Part shown: positions 17,871 through 27,131 of the stretch, piece after piece
Layout: each line of letters starts with the position of its first letter
Numbering within the stretch: the stretch's first letter is position 1
From: an uncultured Pseudomonadota bacterium
GTDB lineage: Bacteria > Pseudomonadota > Gammaproteobacteria > Steroidobacterales > Steroidobacteraceae
Reading direction: 5' to 3'
Length of the DNA stretch: 51,937 nucleotides
Assembly (NCBI GenBank): GCA_903884105.1
Contig: CAISDJ010000005.1
Location: forward strand, 1 to 51,937
Notes under the pieces: generated by a model
What the model was told of the DNA's origin: nothing
The model's input: the letters and a program-made list of their open reading frames with translations, nothing else
Databases searched by the model: none
Position numbers and translations under genes: made by a program

Positions 17871-18890
17871 ATGACCAGACCGATGCAGCGCCTCGTCCTT
17901 GCGGTCTCGCTCGGATTGGCTGCCTTGACGGGCAGCGGAGTGGCGGAGGCGCAAACAGCTCCAAGCGCCACCACCGGCAGGATGGTGCAGCCGCGCCTGA
18001 TCATTCACGTGGTCCCGGATCTCGAGAAATCCGTGGCGTTCTACACTGAGGCCGTCGGCTACGACGTCCTCACGCCACCAGCCGAACTCAAGGCTTCGAC
18101 GCTGGTACACAAGGCCATGGCTACCGCCGCCACCGCCCAGGCCAGGGCCGCCACGCTGCGCATCCCGGGATCGAACCTGCAGCTGCAACTTGTGCAATTT
18201 TCCGGGATAGAAGGGAAACCGTTCACGCAGCGCCACTACGATCCGGGCGTCACCCGCTTTTCCGTACAGGTCCGCGATGTCAACAAGGCCTTCAACCGGG
18301 TGAAGGATCGTGGCGTCACCGTGGACTCTACGAGCGCGGGCCCCGTGTTCACGCAACGGCCCGCCAACAACACCCAGGCCGTCATGATGCGCGACCCCGA
18401 CGGCTTCGTGCTCGAGTTCGTCGAGGCGGGCGCGATGCCGCAGACTGACGTACCGGCTTCCAGCAATGTCTACAACGCGAGGGCTTCGCTGACGCTCGAC
18501 AAGCTCGAGACCTCCGCCCGGTTCTATCGCGACCTGCTCGGGTTCGAGATCAGTGCTCCCAACAAAGCCAACGACGCCGTGCTCGCCCTCGAAGGGACGC
18601 CACGCGCATCGGTGCTGCTGGCCAGGTCGATGCCACCCGGCTCCAACAACATGTGGGTCCTGTGGGAATTCAGCGATATCGAGAGGACCAGGCAGGCTCC
18701 GAGCGTGCAGGACCCGGGTGCGTCCGCCATTTCGGTCCAGGTGGAGAACCTGCCCGCACTGCTCAAGAGAATGCAGGCAGCCGGGATCACCATCGAGACG
18801 CCGGGAGGCGCTCCCGTTGCACTCGGTGATGGACACAAGGGCGCCCTGGTCCGCAGCCCCGACGGATTGCTGGTCGAACTCGTGGAGTAG
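17871..18890 (+). CDS. Exported protein with two VOC (glyoxalase-like) domains
   Basis: 339 residues, signal peptide ending near AEAQ, then two vicinal-oxygen-chelate modules (about 42-190 and 200-335). Each has a beta-alpha-beta-beta-beta layout and ends in RDPDGFVLEFVE or RSPDGLLVELVE, whose Glu is the usual metal ligand. AAGGA precedes the ATG at 17871. An ATG at 17835 overlapping the GST stop is in frame and is the alternative start. A secreted VOC protein is unusual, since most family members are cytoplasmic. The substrate is unknown; linkage to a GST suggests electrophile handling (inference). Confidence 0.82.
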   Translation: MTRPMQRLVLAVSLGLAALTGSGVAEAQTAPSATTGRMVQPRLIIHVVPDLEKSVAFYTEAVGYDVLTPPAELKASTLVHKAMATAATAQARAATLRIPGSNLQLQLVQFSGIEGKPFTQRHYDPGVTRFSVQVRDVNKAFNRVKDRGVTVDSTSAGPVFTQRPANNTQAVMMRDPDGFVLEFVEAGAMPQTDVPASSNVYNARASLTLDKLETSARFYRDLLGFEISAPNKANDAVLALEGTPRASVLLARSMPPGSNNMWVLWEFSDIERTRQAPSVQDPGASAISVQVENLPALLKRMQAAGITIETPGGAPVALGDGHKGALVRSPDGLLVELVE

Positions 18891-18983
18891 GCCCTCGTCC
18901 GACACCGCCTCGCGATTGCTTTTGCGGCTCGCGGGCGTCCAACATCAGCCTGAATGGGTCAACTCCCCCACCCTGGATTGCGC

Positions 18984-19787
18984 ATGCACAAGTTCGACAG
19001 GTTTCTTCCCGCCCGGGTCACCGGTGCACTCTGGGCCGCGCTCACTACGCTACTGCTGTGCCAGCCTGCCCATGCGCAGATGTTCGAGCCCAAGGCCGCG
19101 TTCGCAGATACGAAGCTGTACTTCACCGCACCGCTGCGGTGGGACCGGACCGACTGGTTGTATTTCGGATCGACGATGGCAGCGATCGCTGTCGCCCATG
19201 AGTTCGACGGCAATGTCCGCAAGCACTTCGTCGCGGATCCGGCCGCAGCCATTGGCACAACGGACCCGCAGGGCACCCGTGACGCCCTGCCGATGCTGGC
19301 TTTGGCAGCCGGCACGCTGGCTTCTGCGGCGCTGGTTCACAGCAAGGATGGCTACTACGAAACCGGAACGATGCTCGAAGCCGGGATCCTCACGGCCGCA
19401 AGCACGACCCTGTTCAAGTATGCGCTGGGACGCGAACGCCCCCACGAGACGCTGCAAGTCGACAGCTGGTTTGCCAATGGCGACTCATTTCCGTCCGGCC
19501 ACACCAGCCTCGCGTTTGCCTTGGGAACGGTGTTTGCTGAATCGGGGAGCGACCGCTATCGCTGGATCCGTCGCGGAATCGGCTATGGAGCCGCCGGACT
19601 GACGGCCTACTGGCGCGTGAAAGGCAACGCCCACTGGACGTCGGATGTCGTGGCAGGGGCTGCGCTCGGCTTCACGACCGCGCAATTCGTCATGGATCGC
19701 CGCGACCACACGCATCGGCAGGTGACAACAAGCGTCGTGCCGGTCGATGGTGGCCTCGCGCTCGCGTTCAGCCTGCCCCTGAACTGA
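18984..19787 (+). CDS. PAP2-family lipid phosphatase
   Basis: About 267 residues. The three phosphatase motifs are recognisable: KYALGRERP, SFPSGHTS, and a third block RVKGNAHWTSDVVAG with the catalytic His and Asp. The signal (ALWAALTTLLLCQPAHAQ) favours the ATG at 18984; the ATG at 18954 is possible, and neither has a strong ribosome site. The enzyme would dephosphorylate lipid phosphates at the membrane or periplasm. Its TGA abuts the reverse stop of dgkA, so a lipid phosphatase and a lipid kinase meet tail to tail. Confidence 0.87.
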   Translation: MHKFDRFLPARVTGALWAALTTLLLCQPAHAQMFEPKAAFADTKLYFTAPLRWDRTDWLYFGSTMAAIAVAHEFDGNVRKHFVADPAAAIGTTDPQGTRDALPMLALAAGTLASAALVHSKDGYYETGTMLEAGILTAASTTLFKYALGRERPHETLQVDSWFANGDSFPSGHTSLAFALGTVFAESGSDRYRWIRRGIGYGAAGLTAYWRVKGNAHWTSDVVAGAALGFTTAQFVMDRRDHTHRQVTTSVVPVDGGLALAFSLPLN

Positions 19788-20141
19788 TCAGCCTGGCAAA
19801 CTGCGCAGGAACGCGGCTGCGACCGCAAGCGCGGCGAGGCTCGCCACCAGTACGGCCCCGGCCGCGCAGTCCTTTGCCAGCTTGATGCGTGGATGCTGGT
19901 CCGGGTGCAGGTGATCAGCCAGCGCTTCGAGCGCCGTATTGATGAGTTCCGCGGCGAAAACGCCTGCGATCGCGAGCGAGATCAGCGCCCACCAGACCGG
20001 GGCCGGCTGCATCCACGCCAATACGAGGATGATCGCGACAGCTGCAGCCACCTGCGTGCGGAAACTCTTCTCGGAGCGCAACGCTGACACGATGCCGGCA
20101 AGGGCATACGACAGGCGGAGATGAAAGGGCTGGTTCTTCAC
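19788..20141 (-). CDS. dgkA: Diacylglycerol kinase
   Basis: 117 residues with three transmembrane helices and the family signature AAELINTALEALAD. DgkA phosphorylates diacylglycerol to phosphatidic acid in the inner membrane. In E. coli this recycles the diacylglycerol released when phosphoglycerol is transferred from phosphatidylglycerol to periplasmic glucans. That chemistry fits the LTA-synthase-like gene of the divergent operon. The GTG start has GGGAG upstream. It is last in the minus-strand cluster, 15 bases after the methyltransferase stop. Confidence 0.92.
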   Translation of the reverse strand: MKNQPFHLRLSYALAGIVSALRSEKSFRTQVAAAVAIILVLAWMQPAPVWWALISLAIAGVFAAELINTALEALADHLHPDQHPRIKLAKDCAAGAVLVASLAALAVAAAFLRSLPG

Positions 20142-20156
20142 GGTGTGACTCCCTGT

Positions 20157-21023
20157 TTATCGTAACCGGCCCACCACGTCCACATGGCCGACGACGAGAC
20201 GCGACTGTCCGTCCCGAACCCACGCCAGCCGGCGCTCCCGCCACGCGTCGATGAGGGCACGATCGCTGGTCGCCATTGCGGCGGCCGCAGAGGCCCAGCC
20301 GGAGATCAGCTCGGACTGCAGCTGCGGCTGCGCGGCGTCGATTCGCCAGTCGCTTTGCTCGGCCAGCACTTCATAGCCCAGTCGTTCGAGCAGGCGGATC
20401 GTGCGTGTCGCGGCGTCCGGACCCAGCGCTGGCCCAAAGCCCTTCTCCGTGCGCTGATGGGCATTCACGAGATCGCGGATGCGTGCGTCGAGCGGGTCGG
20501 CAGGCGTGCACTCGATGCGGCCGTCGTAACTCAACGCGAACAGCACCGAGCACCCTTCTGCCACGCAGCGACGCACCAGGTCCTCAAGCCAGACATCGGA
20601 AACGAGGTCCAGCAACGCCGCGGTCGTCACCAGGTCGAAGCGGCTGAATTCGACGGCATCGAGATCACGGGCCAGGTCGACCTGCAGTCGATCGACGCGG
20701 CAACCGAACCCCTCGCCCTGCACTGTCAATAACGCGCCCGCTGCACTCACCTCAGCGCCGTTGCTCACCGCCCATGTCGACAGCCGCTCGGGCATCGCCC
20801 TGAGCAAGGCGGAATCGTGATCGGCCAGCACCCACTGCTGCAATCCGCCCAGCCTGGGCGCAATGTAGCGCAGGTTTGAGCCGGTTCCGGTTGCAAGATC
20901 AAGCACATGCACCGAGCGGTCGCGCGGCAAGGACGGCGCGATCCAGTCAATGAGGGCGGGGGGTCTCGCTGCGGTGTCCGCAGGTTCGCGCAAGGACAGC
21001 CAGTCGGCACTGAATCCGGTCAT
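20157..21023 (-). CDS. Class I SAM-dependent methyltransferase
   Basis: 288 residues. Motif I is VLDLATGTGSNLRY, and the acidic end of strand 2 is in WVLADHD. The FDLVTTAALLDLVSD segment is motif II/post-II. The ATG at 21023 overlaps the stop of the upstream glycosyltransferase as ATGA, so this start is preferred over an upstream TTG. It belongs to a minus-strand operon with a dehydrogenase, PTPS-fold protein and GT4 enzyme. It probably methylates the product of that pathway (inference). Confidence 0.87.
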   Translation of the reverse strand: MTGFSADWLSLREPADTAARPPALIDWIAPSLPRDRSVHVLDLATGTGSNLRYIAPRLGGLQQWVLADHDSALLRAMPERLSTWAVSNGAEVSAAGALLTVQGEGFGCRVDRLQVDLARDLDAVEFSRFDLVTTAALLDLVSDVWLEDLVRRCVAEGCSVLFALSYDGRIECTPADPLDARIRDLVNAHQRTEKGFGPALGPDAATRTIRLLERLGYEVLAEQSDWRIDAAQPQLQSELISGWASAAAAMATSDRALIDAWRERRLAWVRDGQSRLVVGHVDVVGRLR

Positions 21024-22075
21024 GAACAACGCACCTTTTCAAGAACAGCGGCCAGCTTGAGCGCGGAATCCTGCCAGCGCGGCAAGCGAGCGCGAGCCGC
21101 CAACGCGCCCTGTTTGAGCGACGCGCGCAGATTGGCATCAGACAGGAAACGCCGCAACGCCAAACGCAGCGCCGCCACGTCGCCGGGCGGCACGATGAGT
21201 CCGGCGTGTTCGCCGACCAACTCTGCAATTGCACCGGTGCGGGTACTGACGACCGGCAAGCCCCGGGCCAGCGCCTCGGCGACGACCATGCCATAGCCTT
21301 CGTATCGAGTGGGCAGCACGAACAAGTCTGCGGCGGCGTAGGCCCGGCCCACCATCGCATCGTCGCCCTCACCCGCGAACGTCACTCGCTCGAGCAATCC
21401 GAATCTGCTCAACTGATCCTGCAAGCGGGCAACCATGCGGTCGTCTCCCATTGCACCGCCGATACAGTCGAGCCGCCACTCGAAGTCATTCAGGCCGGAG
21501 AGCGCTTCAAACAGCAGATCATGGCCTTTGCGCGCCGTGAGACTGGCCACGCACAGCAGAGAGAGCTCGCTGGAACCGGAACCGGACGCAACCGGCGCGG
21601 CTGCCGTACCCGGTTCAACGACGGTGATGTGGTCCGCCTGCACGGCATAGTCACGCAGCACACCCTGCGTGGCTGTACTCGTCACGATGACGGCGCGCGT
21701 GGTCGCGAGGGCACGACGTTCCGAGGTCGCGAATGCGTCGCTCTGCTCGGGCGTCAATCCGGTTTCAAGCGCAAGCGGGTGATGCACCAGCCCGACGATC
21801 TTCAGTCTGCGGGATTCCGCCTCGGCCAGATCCGGCATGGCCCCGAACGCGAGGCCATCCACGATGACCAGCTGATTGTCCGGCATTGCCGCCAGCGTCG
21901 CCCTGGCCAACTCGAGTGCCGCGACGGACGGGAATGGAAAACTCGCATCGAGCGAGTGGACCTCGACCTGCCAGCCAAGCTCGCGCAGTCCGGCGATGAG
22001 CTCGCGATCATATCCATAGCCGCCCGTTCTCGTATCGAGATCGCCGGGCAGCAGGAAGGACAGCGAGCGGGACAC
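21020..22075 (-). CDS. GT4-family glycosyltransferase
   Basis: 351 residues, GT-B fold. The N-terminal half includes GGYGYDRELIAGL, and the donor-binding half has the EX7E motif in YEGYGMVVAEALARGLPVV followed by AGLIVPPGD. The GTG start directly follows the PTPS stop (TGAGTG). GT4 enzymes use nucleotide sugars and retain configuration. The acceptor could be a lipid, a pterin-like metabolite or a small alcohol made by its operon partners; the sequence does not tell which. Confidence 0.88.
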   Translation of the reverse strand: MSRSLSFLLPGDLDTRTGGYGYDRELIAGLRELGWQVEVHSLDASFPFPSVAALELARATLAAMPDNQLVIVDGLAFGAMPDLAEAESRRLKIVGLVHHPLALETGLTPEQSDAFATSERRALATTRAVIVTSTATQGVLRDYAVQADHITVVEPGTAAAPVASGSGSSELSLLCVASLTARKGHDLLFEALSGLNDFEWRLDCIGGAMGDDRMVARLQDQLSRFGLLERVTFAGEGDDAMVGRAYAAADLFVLPTRYEGYGMVVAEALARGLPVVSTRTGAIAELVGEHAGLIVPPGDVAALRLALRRFLSDANLRASLKQGALAARARLPRWQDSALKLAAVLEKVRCS

Positions 22076-22474
22076 TCAGAGCGTGCCTTCGTACCCGGCC
22101 CACGCGATGTGGGATTCGTGGATGACCACTTTCAGGCTGCCGACGCCAGCTGCGGCGGGACCGAGCTTGCCGGCCCTGATCCGGTCGACCATGCGATCGA
22201 ACAGGATCCGCGCAAGGAATTCGGTGGTGGTGTTCTTGCCCGCGAACTCCGGGATGTCGTCGAGGTTGCGGTAGTTATAGACCGCGACGATTTCCTTGAG
22301 CGCGGTGCTTGCGAGACCGATGTCCACGACGAGGCCGTCCGCATCGAGTTCAGGCCGGCGGAACTCGATGTCGACGACGAACGTGGCGCCATGCAGCCGT
22401 TGTGCGGGGCCAAACACGTCGCCGCGGAAACTGTGGGCAATCATCAGATGATCGCGGACGCTGACTGAGTACAT
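22076..22474 (-). CDS. Divergent PTPS-fold (6-pyruvoyl-tetrahydropterin synthase-like) protein
   Basis: 132 residues, full PTPS length. Two of the three zinc histidines remain (His14 in IAHSF, His28 in LHGATF). The third position, normally HGH, is Ala30, and the catalytic Cys expected four residues before His28 is Ala24. The catalytic Asp-His block usually read as LDHxxLND is replaced by [12 protein letters not shown]. The terminal [12 protein letters not shown] keeps the substrate-binding Glu. The fold is clear, but ordinary pterin or QueD chemistry is doubtful. It sits 7 bases after the dehydrogenase and abuts the glycosyltransferase. Confidence 0.8.
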   Translation of the reverse strand: MYSVSVRDHLMIAHSFRGDVFGPAQRLHGATFVVDIEFRRPELDADGLVVDIGLASTALKEIVAVYNYRNLDDIPEFAGKNTTTEFLARILFDRMVDRIRAGKLGPAAAGVGSLKVVIHESHIAWAGYEGTL

Positions 22475-22481
22475 GAGATTC

Positions 22482-23477
22482 CTAGTAGATGACGCGATGA
22501 CAGAGGATATCGCCGCCCGCAGCGACGAGGCGCGGCATGACGACGGGAAGATCGGTAAAGGCGGATTCGCTGTTGATCAGCGCATCGAGACGCTCGTCGG
22601 CCAGCAGTTCAAGCACATGGTCAAGACGCCGCTCGTAACTCCAGGTCGCGCGATGGGAAGGCGCGATGCTGCCGACCTGCGATGATTTCAGCGTCAGGCG
22701 CAGCGCATGGAACGCTTCCCCGAGCGGCAAGGAAACGCGCTTGTTGCCATACCAGCTCATCTCGACGATGGTCGCCTCGAAGGCCGCAAGCTGGAGCGCG
22801 AGCAGCAACCCGTCGGGCGAGCCACTCGCGTGGATGATCTTGTCGACCTGCTGTACCCGGCTCGCTGCAGCCTGCGCCGGCGTGGAGAACGCGAGCCCGA
22901 GGGTCTGCGCCAACGCTTCGCGCTGCGGATTGATGTCGATCAGTACGACCTCGCACCCGGCGGTGCGACTGGCAAGCCAGGCGACCAGCGACCCCACGAC
23001 GCCGGCGCCGATCACGGCCACGCGCTCTCCCGGGCGCAGTGACGCATCCCAGAGGCCGTTCAACGCCGTCTCAAGGTTTGCGACCAGCACCGCCCGGCCG
23101 GCGGGAATCGAGTCCGGGACGACATGGACTGCGGTGGCAGGCACGATGAAGCGCGTCTGGTGCGGATAGAGACAGAAGACCGTCTTGCCCACGAGCGCCG
23201 CCGGACCCTGTTCGACCACACCGACATTGGTGTAGCCGTACTTCACGGGGCCGGGAAAGTCACCGCCCTGGAATGGGGCCCGCATGCGGATGTATTCGGC
23301 CGGAGGCACTTCGCCGCGAAAGACCAGCGATTCGGTCCCGCGGCTGACACCGCTGAACAGCGTCCGCACGAGCACCTCATTCTCCCGGATAGCGCGCAAG
23401 CGCTCGGTGCGCAGCTCACCCTGGCCGGGGGTGGCGACCCAGAATGCAGAAACCTCGCTCCCCGTGCTGCCTGTCAT
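22482..23477 (-). CDS. MDR-superfamily dehydrogenase without zinc ligands
   Basis: 331 residues. The Rossmann segment is [17 protein letters not shown] with the dinucleotide-binding acid in VVLIDIN. The N-terminal catalytic domain has [15 protein letters not shown] where zinc alcohol dehydrogenases carry a catalytic Cys, and the four-Cys structural zinc loop is missing. In this it resembles the BchC-like branch. It is the first gene of the minus-strand operon, divergent from the CDP-alcohol gene with only about 54 bases between starts. It is probably an NAD(P)-dependent reductase of a small metabolite. Confidence 0.85.
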   Translation of the reverse strand: MTGSTGSEVSAFWVATPGQGELRTERLRAIRENEVLVRTLFSGVSRGTESLVFRGEVPPAEYIRMRAPFQGGDFPGPVKYGYTNVGVVEQGPAALVGKTVFCLYPHQTRFIVPATAVHVVPDSIPAGRAVLVANLETALNGLWDASLRPGERVAVIGAGVVGSLVAWLASRTAGCEVVLIDINPQREALAQTLGLAFSTPAQAAASRVQQVDKIIHASGSPDGLLLALQLAAFEATIVEMSWYGNKRVSLPLGEAFHALRLTLKSSQVGSIAPSHRATWSYERRLDHVLELLADERLDALINSESAFTDLPVVMPRLVAAGGDILCHRVIY

Positions 23478-23531
23478 GTTTAGAATGAGAACAATGGATA
23501 AGGATCAGAACCAGCCGGACAAGTGTACGCG

Positions 23532-24314
23532 ATGGCCCCTGCGTTAACAGCTGACACAGGGGGTCGCGCGTTGCTGCGCAATGCGGGTTGGCACTTCGTC
23601 GTGGCAGCCCTGCTGTGCGGCGCAGTGGCTGCCAGCCTCGGGATCGCGCTTGGGGTGGGCGCGGCCTATGTCGCCAAGGCCGTAGCCGTGTTCGTGCTCG
23701 GCACTTTGTTGTTCGTCCCTGCCTTGCACCGGGACCATCCGTTCACCACCTTTGGTCCGGCCAATCGCATCACGATGGGGCGCGGCGTGCTGACAGCCGT
23801 CATCGCAGGGTTCCTCGGCTCCCGCGTCGACTCTGCGACCGCGTTCACCCTCGTCGGTATCGGCCTCGCGTCGCTGATTCTGGACGGATTCGACGGGCGG
23901 CTTGCACGCCGCAGCGGCATGGCGAGTTCCTTCGGCGCGCGGTACGACATGGAAACCGATGCCTTCCTGATCCTGGTCTGCAGCTTGCTGGCATGGCAGC
24001 TGGACAAGGCGGGACCGTGGGTGGTCCTGTCGGGACTGCTGCGGTATCTGTTCATCGCAGCGGGCTGGGTCTTCCCGTGGATGAAGGGCGCGCTGCCCCT
24101 GAGTCGCCGCCGGCAGACAGTGTGCGTCATCCAGATCGCCGTGATGCTCGCGGTTCTGCTACCGTTCGTGACATCGCCGCTCTCGGATCTGCTCTCGGCC
24201 GCGACACTCTGCCTGCTGTGTTACTCCTTCCTGGTCGATGTCCTCTGGCTGCACAATGCCGGGACCTCGGCCGGCCCTGAATCGGCAGCTCGCCAGGCTG
24301 CGAAAGGTCCTTGA
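23532..24314 (+). CDS. CDP-alcohol phosphatidyltransferase family protein
   Basis: About 260 residues with several transmembrane helices. The family motif DGx2ARx8Gx3Dx3D is complete in DGRLARRSGMASSFGARYD followed by METD. These enzymes transfer a phosphatidyl or phospho-alcohol group from a CDP-linked donor to an alcohol in the inner membrane. ATG at 23532 is preferred over GTG at 23523. Its TGA shares an A with the ATG of the next gene. It shares a short divergent promoter region with the dehydrogenase. Confidence 0.88.
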   Translation: MAPALTADTGGRALLRNAGWHFVVAALLCGAVAASLGIALGVGAAYVAKAVAVFVLGTLLFVPALHRDHPFTTFGPANRITMGRGVLTAVIAGFLGSRVDSATAFTLVGIGLASLILDGFDGRLARRSGMASSFGARYDMETDAFLILVCSLLAWQLDKAGPWVVLSGLLRYLFIAAGWVFPWMKGALPLSRRRQTVCVIQIAVMLAVLLPFVTSPLSDLLSAATLCLLCYSFLVDVLWLHNAGTSAGPESAARQAAKGP

Positions 24315-25951
24315 TGAATTTTGACGCCCGACTGCGCACCTGGGGACTCGCCCTGGTCGCCCTGTTCTTGTTGAACGGCGCGTTGTCGTTCGCGAGCGTC
24401 TGGCCCACCTTCTGGATCCGGCCCACGCTCGAGCTGTCGGTGGAGGCCGCCGTACTGCTGCTGGCGCTCGCTGGATGGCAGGCATTGAGCGGCGCCCCTT
24501 CCCGCGGTTTTCTGATTGCATGCTCCTGCGTGTTTGTCGTGCTGGTGTTCGGCCATTACGGCGCCGTGATGTCGCACTCGCTGTATGGCCGTGACATCAA
24601 CGTCTACTGGGACGCACCGCATGTCGCCAATGTCGGCAACATGTTCGTCAGCGTGACGCCGCTGTGGCTGTTGCTGCTGGCATTTGCTGCGCTGGCCGTC
24701 TGCATCGGTGCGCTGTTCTGGATCGGCTACTGGTCGCTGCGTCAGTGTGCCCGCGCGATGACGACGCCCGCAGGCCTGCGCAGCCTTGGCGCACTGGCAG
24801 CCGTCGTGGTTGCACTGTTCTTTGCACAGCGCAGCTTCGGTGTCGGCGAACGCATCGTCTTCACCCCGCCCGTCACTGGACTGTATGTGACCCAGGCAGC
24901 GCTCGTTCGCGACTCCATGACGGGTGGCGATGTGCTTGCGAGCCTCGGACCCGCGCCCGACCTGTCCTCCGACTTTGCGCGACTGAAGGGCGCCGACGTG
25001 CTCGTGATGTTCATCGAATCCTATGGCGCCGTGTCCTATGACCGGCCGGACGTCAACGGCGCACTGAAGACCAGCCGCGACGAGTTCGCAGCAGCCGTGG
25101 CAGACACGCATCGTGCCGTGGTATCGGCCTTTTCGGTTTCACCAACGTTCGCGGGCGGCTCGTGGCTCGCCCACTTGAGTCTGATGAGCGGTCAGCAGGT
25201 CAAGGACCCCGGCCAATATGCGGTGCTGATGGCGCAGCAGGATCGCGACTCGCTGCCAACGGTCCTGCAGAGCAAGGGGTATCGCACGGTTGGCCTGATG
25301 CCCGGCATTCGGCTCGACTGGCCGGAAGGCCGCTTCTACCGGTTCGACGAGCTGCTCGATGAGAGCAAGCTGGAATACCACGGCCCCGAGTTCGGCTGGT
25401 GGCGCATTCCGGATCAGTATTCGCTCGCGAAGTTCGATGCGATGGAACTGGAGAAGACCGAGCGGGCTCCGCTGTTCCTGCTGTTCACCAGTATCAACAC
25501 GCACCTGCCGTTCCTGCCGACGCCGCCGTACCAGCCGGACTGGCAGCGATTGCTGTCCGCCGATCCGTTCGACGCCGCAGCCGCAGCGGCGGTCAATGCC
25601 CAGCAGCCTGACTGGCTCAACATGGGCAACGACTACGCGCAGTCGATGGAGTACGTTTACCGCACGCTGGCGGGCTACTTGCGCAAGAACGCGGGCCGCG
25701 ACTTCCTGCTGGTTGTCCTCGGCGACCACCAGCCCGCCGCGAATGTCAGCGGCGAAGATGCACCGTGGGATACGCCCGTCCATATCATCGCCAGCCGCGC
25801 GGAACTACTGGAGCCACTGCTTGCACACGGTTTCCGTCCCGGTGTCACGCCCTCACGCCCCGCCGTCGGCAACATGAGCGAGCTGCTGCCGATGATTGCG
25901 GAGGCGATGGACAGCAAGGCGGAAGCGGCGAGCGTGACGAAGGCCGATTAG
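24314..25951 (+). CDS. LTA-synthase-like / alkaline-phosphatase-superfamily membrane transferase
   Basis: 545 residues. About four or five N-terminal transmembrane helices (to about residue 170) are followed by a large periplasmic catalytic domain. Metal and nucleophile blocks are visible: MFIESYG (metal Glu), SPTFAGGSW (probable Thr nucleophile), FTSINTHLPF and the C-terminal GDHQP. It resembles phosphoglycerol/phosphoethanolamine transferases. It is coupled by a one-base stop/start overlap to the CDP-alcohol gene. Together with dgkA across the cluster this suggests transfer of a phospho-alcohol from a phospholipid to an envelope glycan, leaving diacylglycerol (inference). Confidence 0.85.
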   Translation: MNFDARLRTWGLALVALFLLNGALSFASVWPTFWIRPTLELSVEAAVLLLALAGWQALSGAPSRGFLIACSCVFVVLVFGHYGAVMSHSLYGRDINVYWDAPHVANVGNMFVSVTPLWLLLLAFAALAVCIGALFWIGYWSLRQCARAMTTPAGLRSLGALAAVVVALFFAQRSFGVGERIVFTPPVTGLYVTQAALVRDSMTGGDVLASLGPAPDLSSDFARLKGADVLVMFIESYGAVSYDRPDVNGALKTSRDEFAAAVADTHRAVVSAFSVSPTFAGGSWLAHLSLMSGQQVKDPGQYAVLMAQQDRDSLPTVLQSKGYRTVGLMPGIRLDWPEGRFYRFDELLDESKLEYHGPEFGWWRIPDQYSLAKFDAMELEKTERAPLFLLFTSINTHLPFLPTPPYQPDWQRLLSADPFDAAAAAAVNAQQPDWLNMGNDYAQSMEYVYRTLAGYLRKNAGRDFLLVVLGDHQPAANVSGEDAPWDTPVHIIASRAELLEPLLAHGFRPGVTPSRPAVGNMSELLPMIAEAMDSKAEAASVTKAD

Positions 25952-26096
25952 GCGAAGAGAGACCGGGCAACTTCGTTGGCGAAGGGCCACGAAGACGTGG
26001 CGAATGACCGACCATCGTTATCAGTCCGGATTCTGGCCCGCCCCGTCCGAGCCATTCGCCGTCAGGCCCTTGGCCAACAGAGTTGGCCTGCATCGC

Positions 26097-27131
26097 CTAC
26101 GGCTGTGGCGTTCCATTCACCAACGCCGTCCCTCTCGAGAGCGCGTGCATCTTGCCGACGGCGGCGTGGCGGCTGCGCGGCACGAGGCCGCAATCGGTGC
26201 AGGCGATCATGTGATCGGGCGGGACGAACTTGAGGGCAGCTTCAATGCGCCTGGCAACGACATCGGGCGTCTCGACCTGTTCGGTGCCGACGTCGATGAC
26301 GCCGACCATCACTTCCTTGCCCTTGAGCAATTCCAGTACTTCGAGATTGATCCCCGAGGCGGTGCACTCGACCGAGACCTGGTCAATGGTGCTCTTCGCG
26401 AGCAGCGGCAGTGTGTGGTGGTACTGGTTCCAGTCCTTGTTGGCGCTCTTCCACGCGAGCACCTGGGGGACACCGTAGCCGTAGCAGATGTGCACGGCGC
26501 GTTTGGCGGTCGCGCCTGCGAAGGCGACTTCAAGCGCCTCCATGCCCCACTCCGACACTTCGTCGAGGTAGATGTTGAAGCAGGGCTCGTCGATCTGGAT
26601 GACATCGGCCCCCGCTTCACTCAGTGCGCGGACTTCCTTGTTGAGCAGCTTCGCGTAGGCCATCGCGAACTCGGCATCCGAGCGGCCGCCGGATTCATCG
26701 ATGATGCTGTCGGCCACGGTCATGGGCCCAGGCAGCGTGATCTTGACCGGCCGCTGGGTGCGCGCCTTCAGGAACCGGAGCCCTTCTGTCAGTACCGGAC
26801 CGGACCACTGCATTTCCCCAAGAACGCGCGGCGCCTGCGTCTGCTGCACGTAGCGCTGCCCGCGGCTCTTGCGCAGGCCGAGCTGGTCGAAATCGACCTT
26901 CATCAGGGCCTCGATGAATCCCCAGATGTAGTGCCGGCGACGCTGCTCACCATCGGTGATCACGTCGAGCGAAGCGCGCTCCTGCTCGTCGGCCCAGAGC
27001 TTCACCGCGTCATCCGTTCCTTCTGGCAGCAGGTCGGGCGGCAACCGCCAGGCACCCCGCAGTTTCTCGGGCTCGGCCAGCCAGGACGGTTTCGGAAGGC
27101 TGCCGACAATGCTGGCTCGGATACGTGACAT
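26097..27131 (-). CDS. MetE C-terminal-domain-like methyltransferase (core methionine synthase)
   Basis: 344 residues, matching only the catalytic C-terminal barrel of cobalamin-independent methionine synthase. The zinc-site residues are present: His and Cys in AVHICYG, Glu in VECTASG and Cys in CTDCGL. VIQIDEPCF is the usual substrate block. Stand-alone MetE cores lack the folate-binding N-terminal domain and may take methyl groups from another donor. No clear ribosome site or riboswitch is seen upstream. It converges with the LTA-synthase-like gene across a 145-base gap holding a short GGCCAAC/GTTGGCC hairpin at 26072-26088. Confidence 0.87.
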   Translation of the reverse strand: MSRIRASIVGSLPKPSWLAEPEKLRGAWRLPPDLLPEGTDDAVKLWADEQERASLDVITDGEQRRRHYIWGFIEALMKVDFDQLGLRKSRGQRYVQQTQAPRVLGEMQWSGPVLTEGLRFLKARTQRPVKITLPGPMTVADSIIDESGGRSDAEFAMAYAKLLNKEVRALSEAGADVIQIDEPCFNIYLDEVSEWGMEALEVAFAGATAKRAVHICYGYGVPQVLAWKSANKDWNQYHHTLPLLAKSTIDQVSVECTASGINLEVLELLKGKEVMVGVIDVGTEQVETPDVVARRIEAALKFVPPDHMIACTDCGLVPRSRHAAVGKMHALSRGTALVNGTPQP

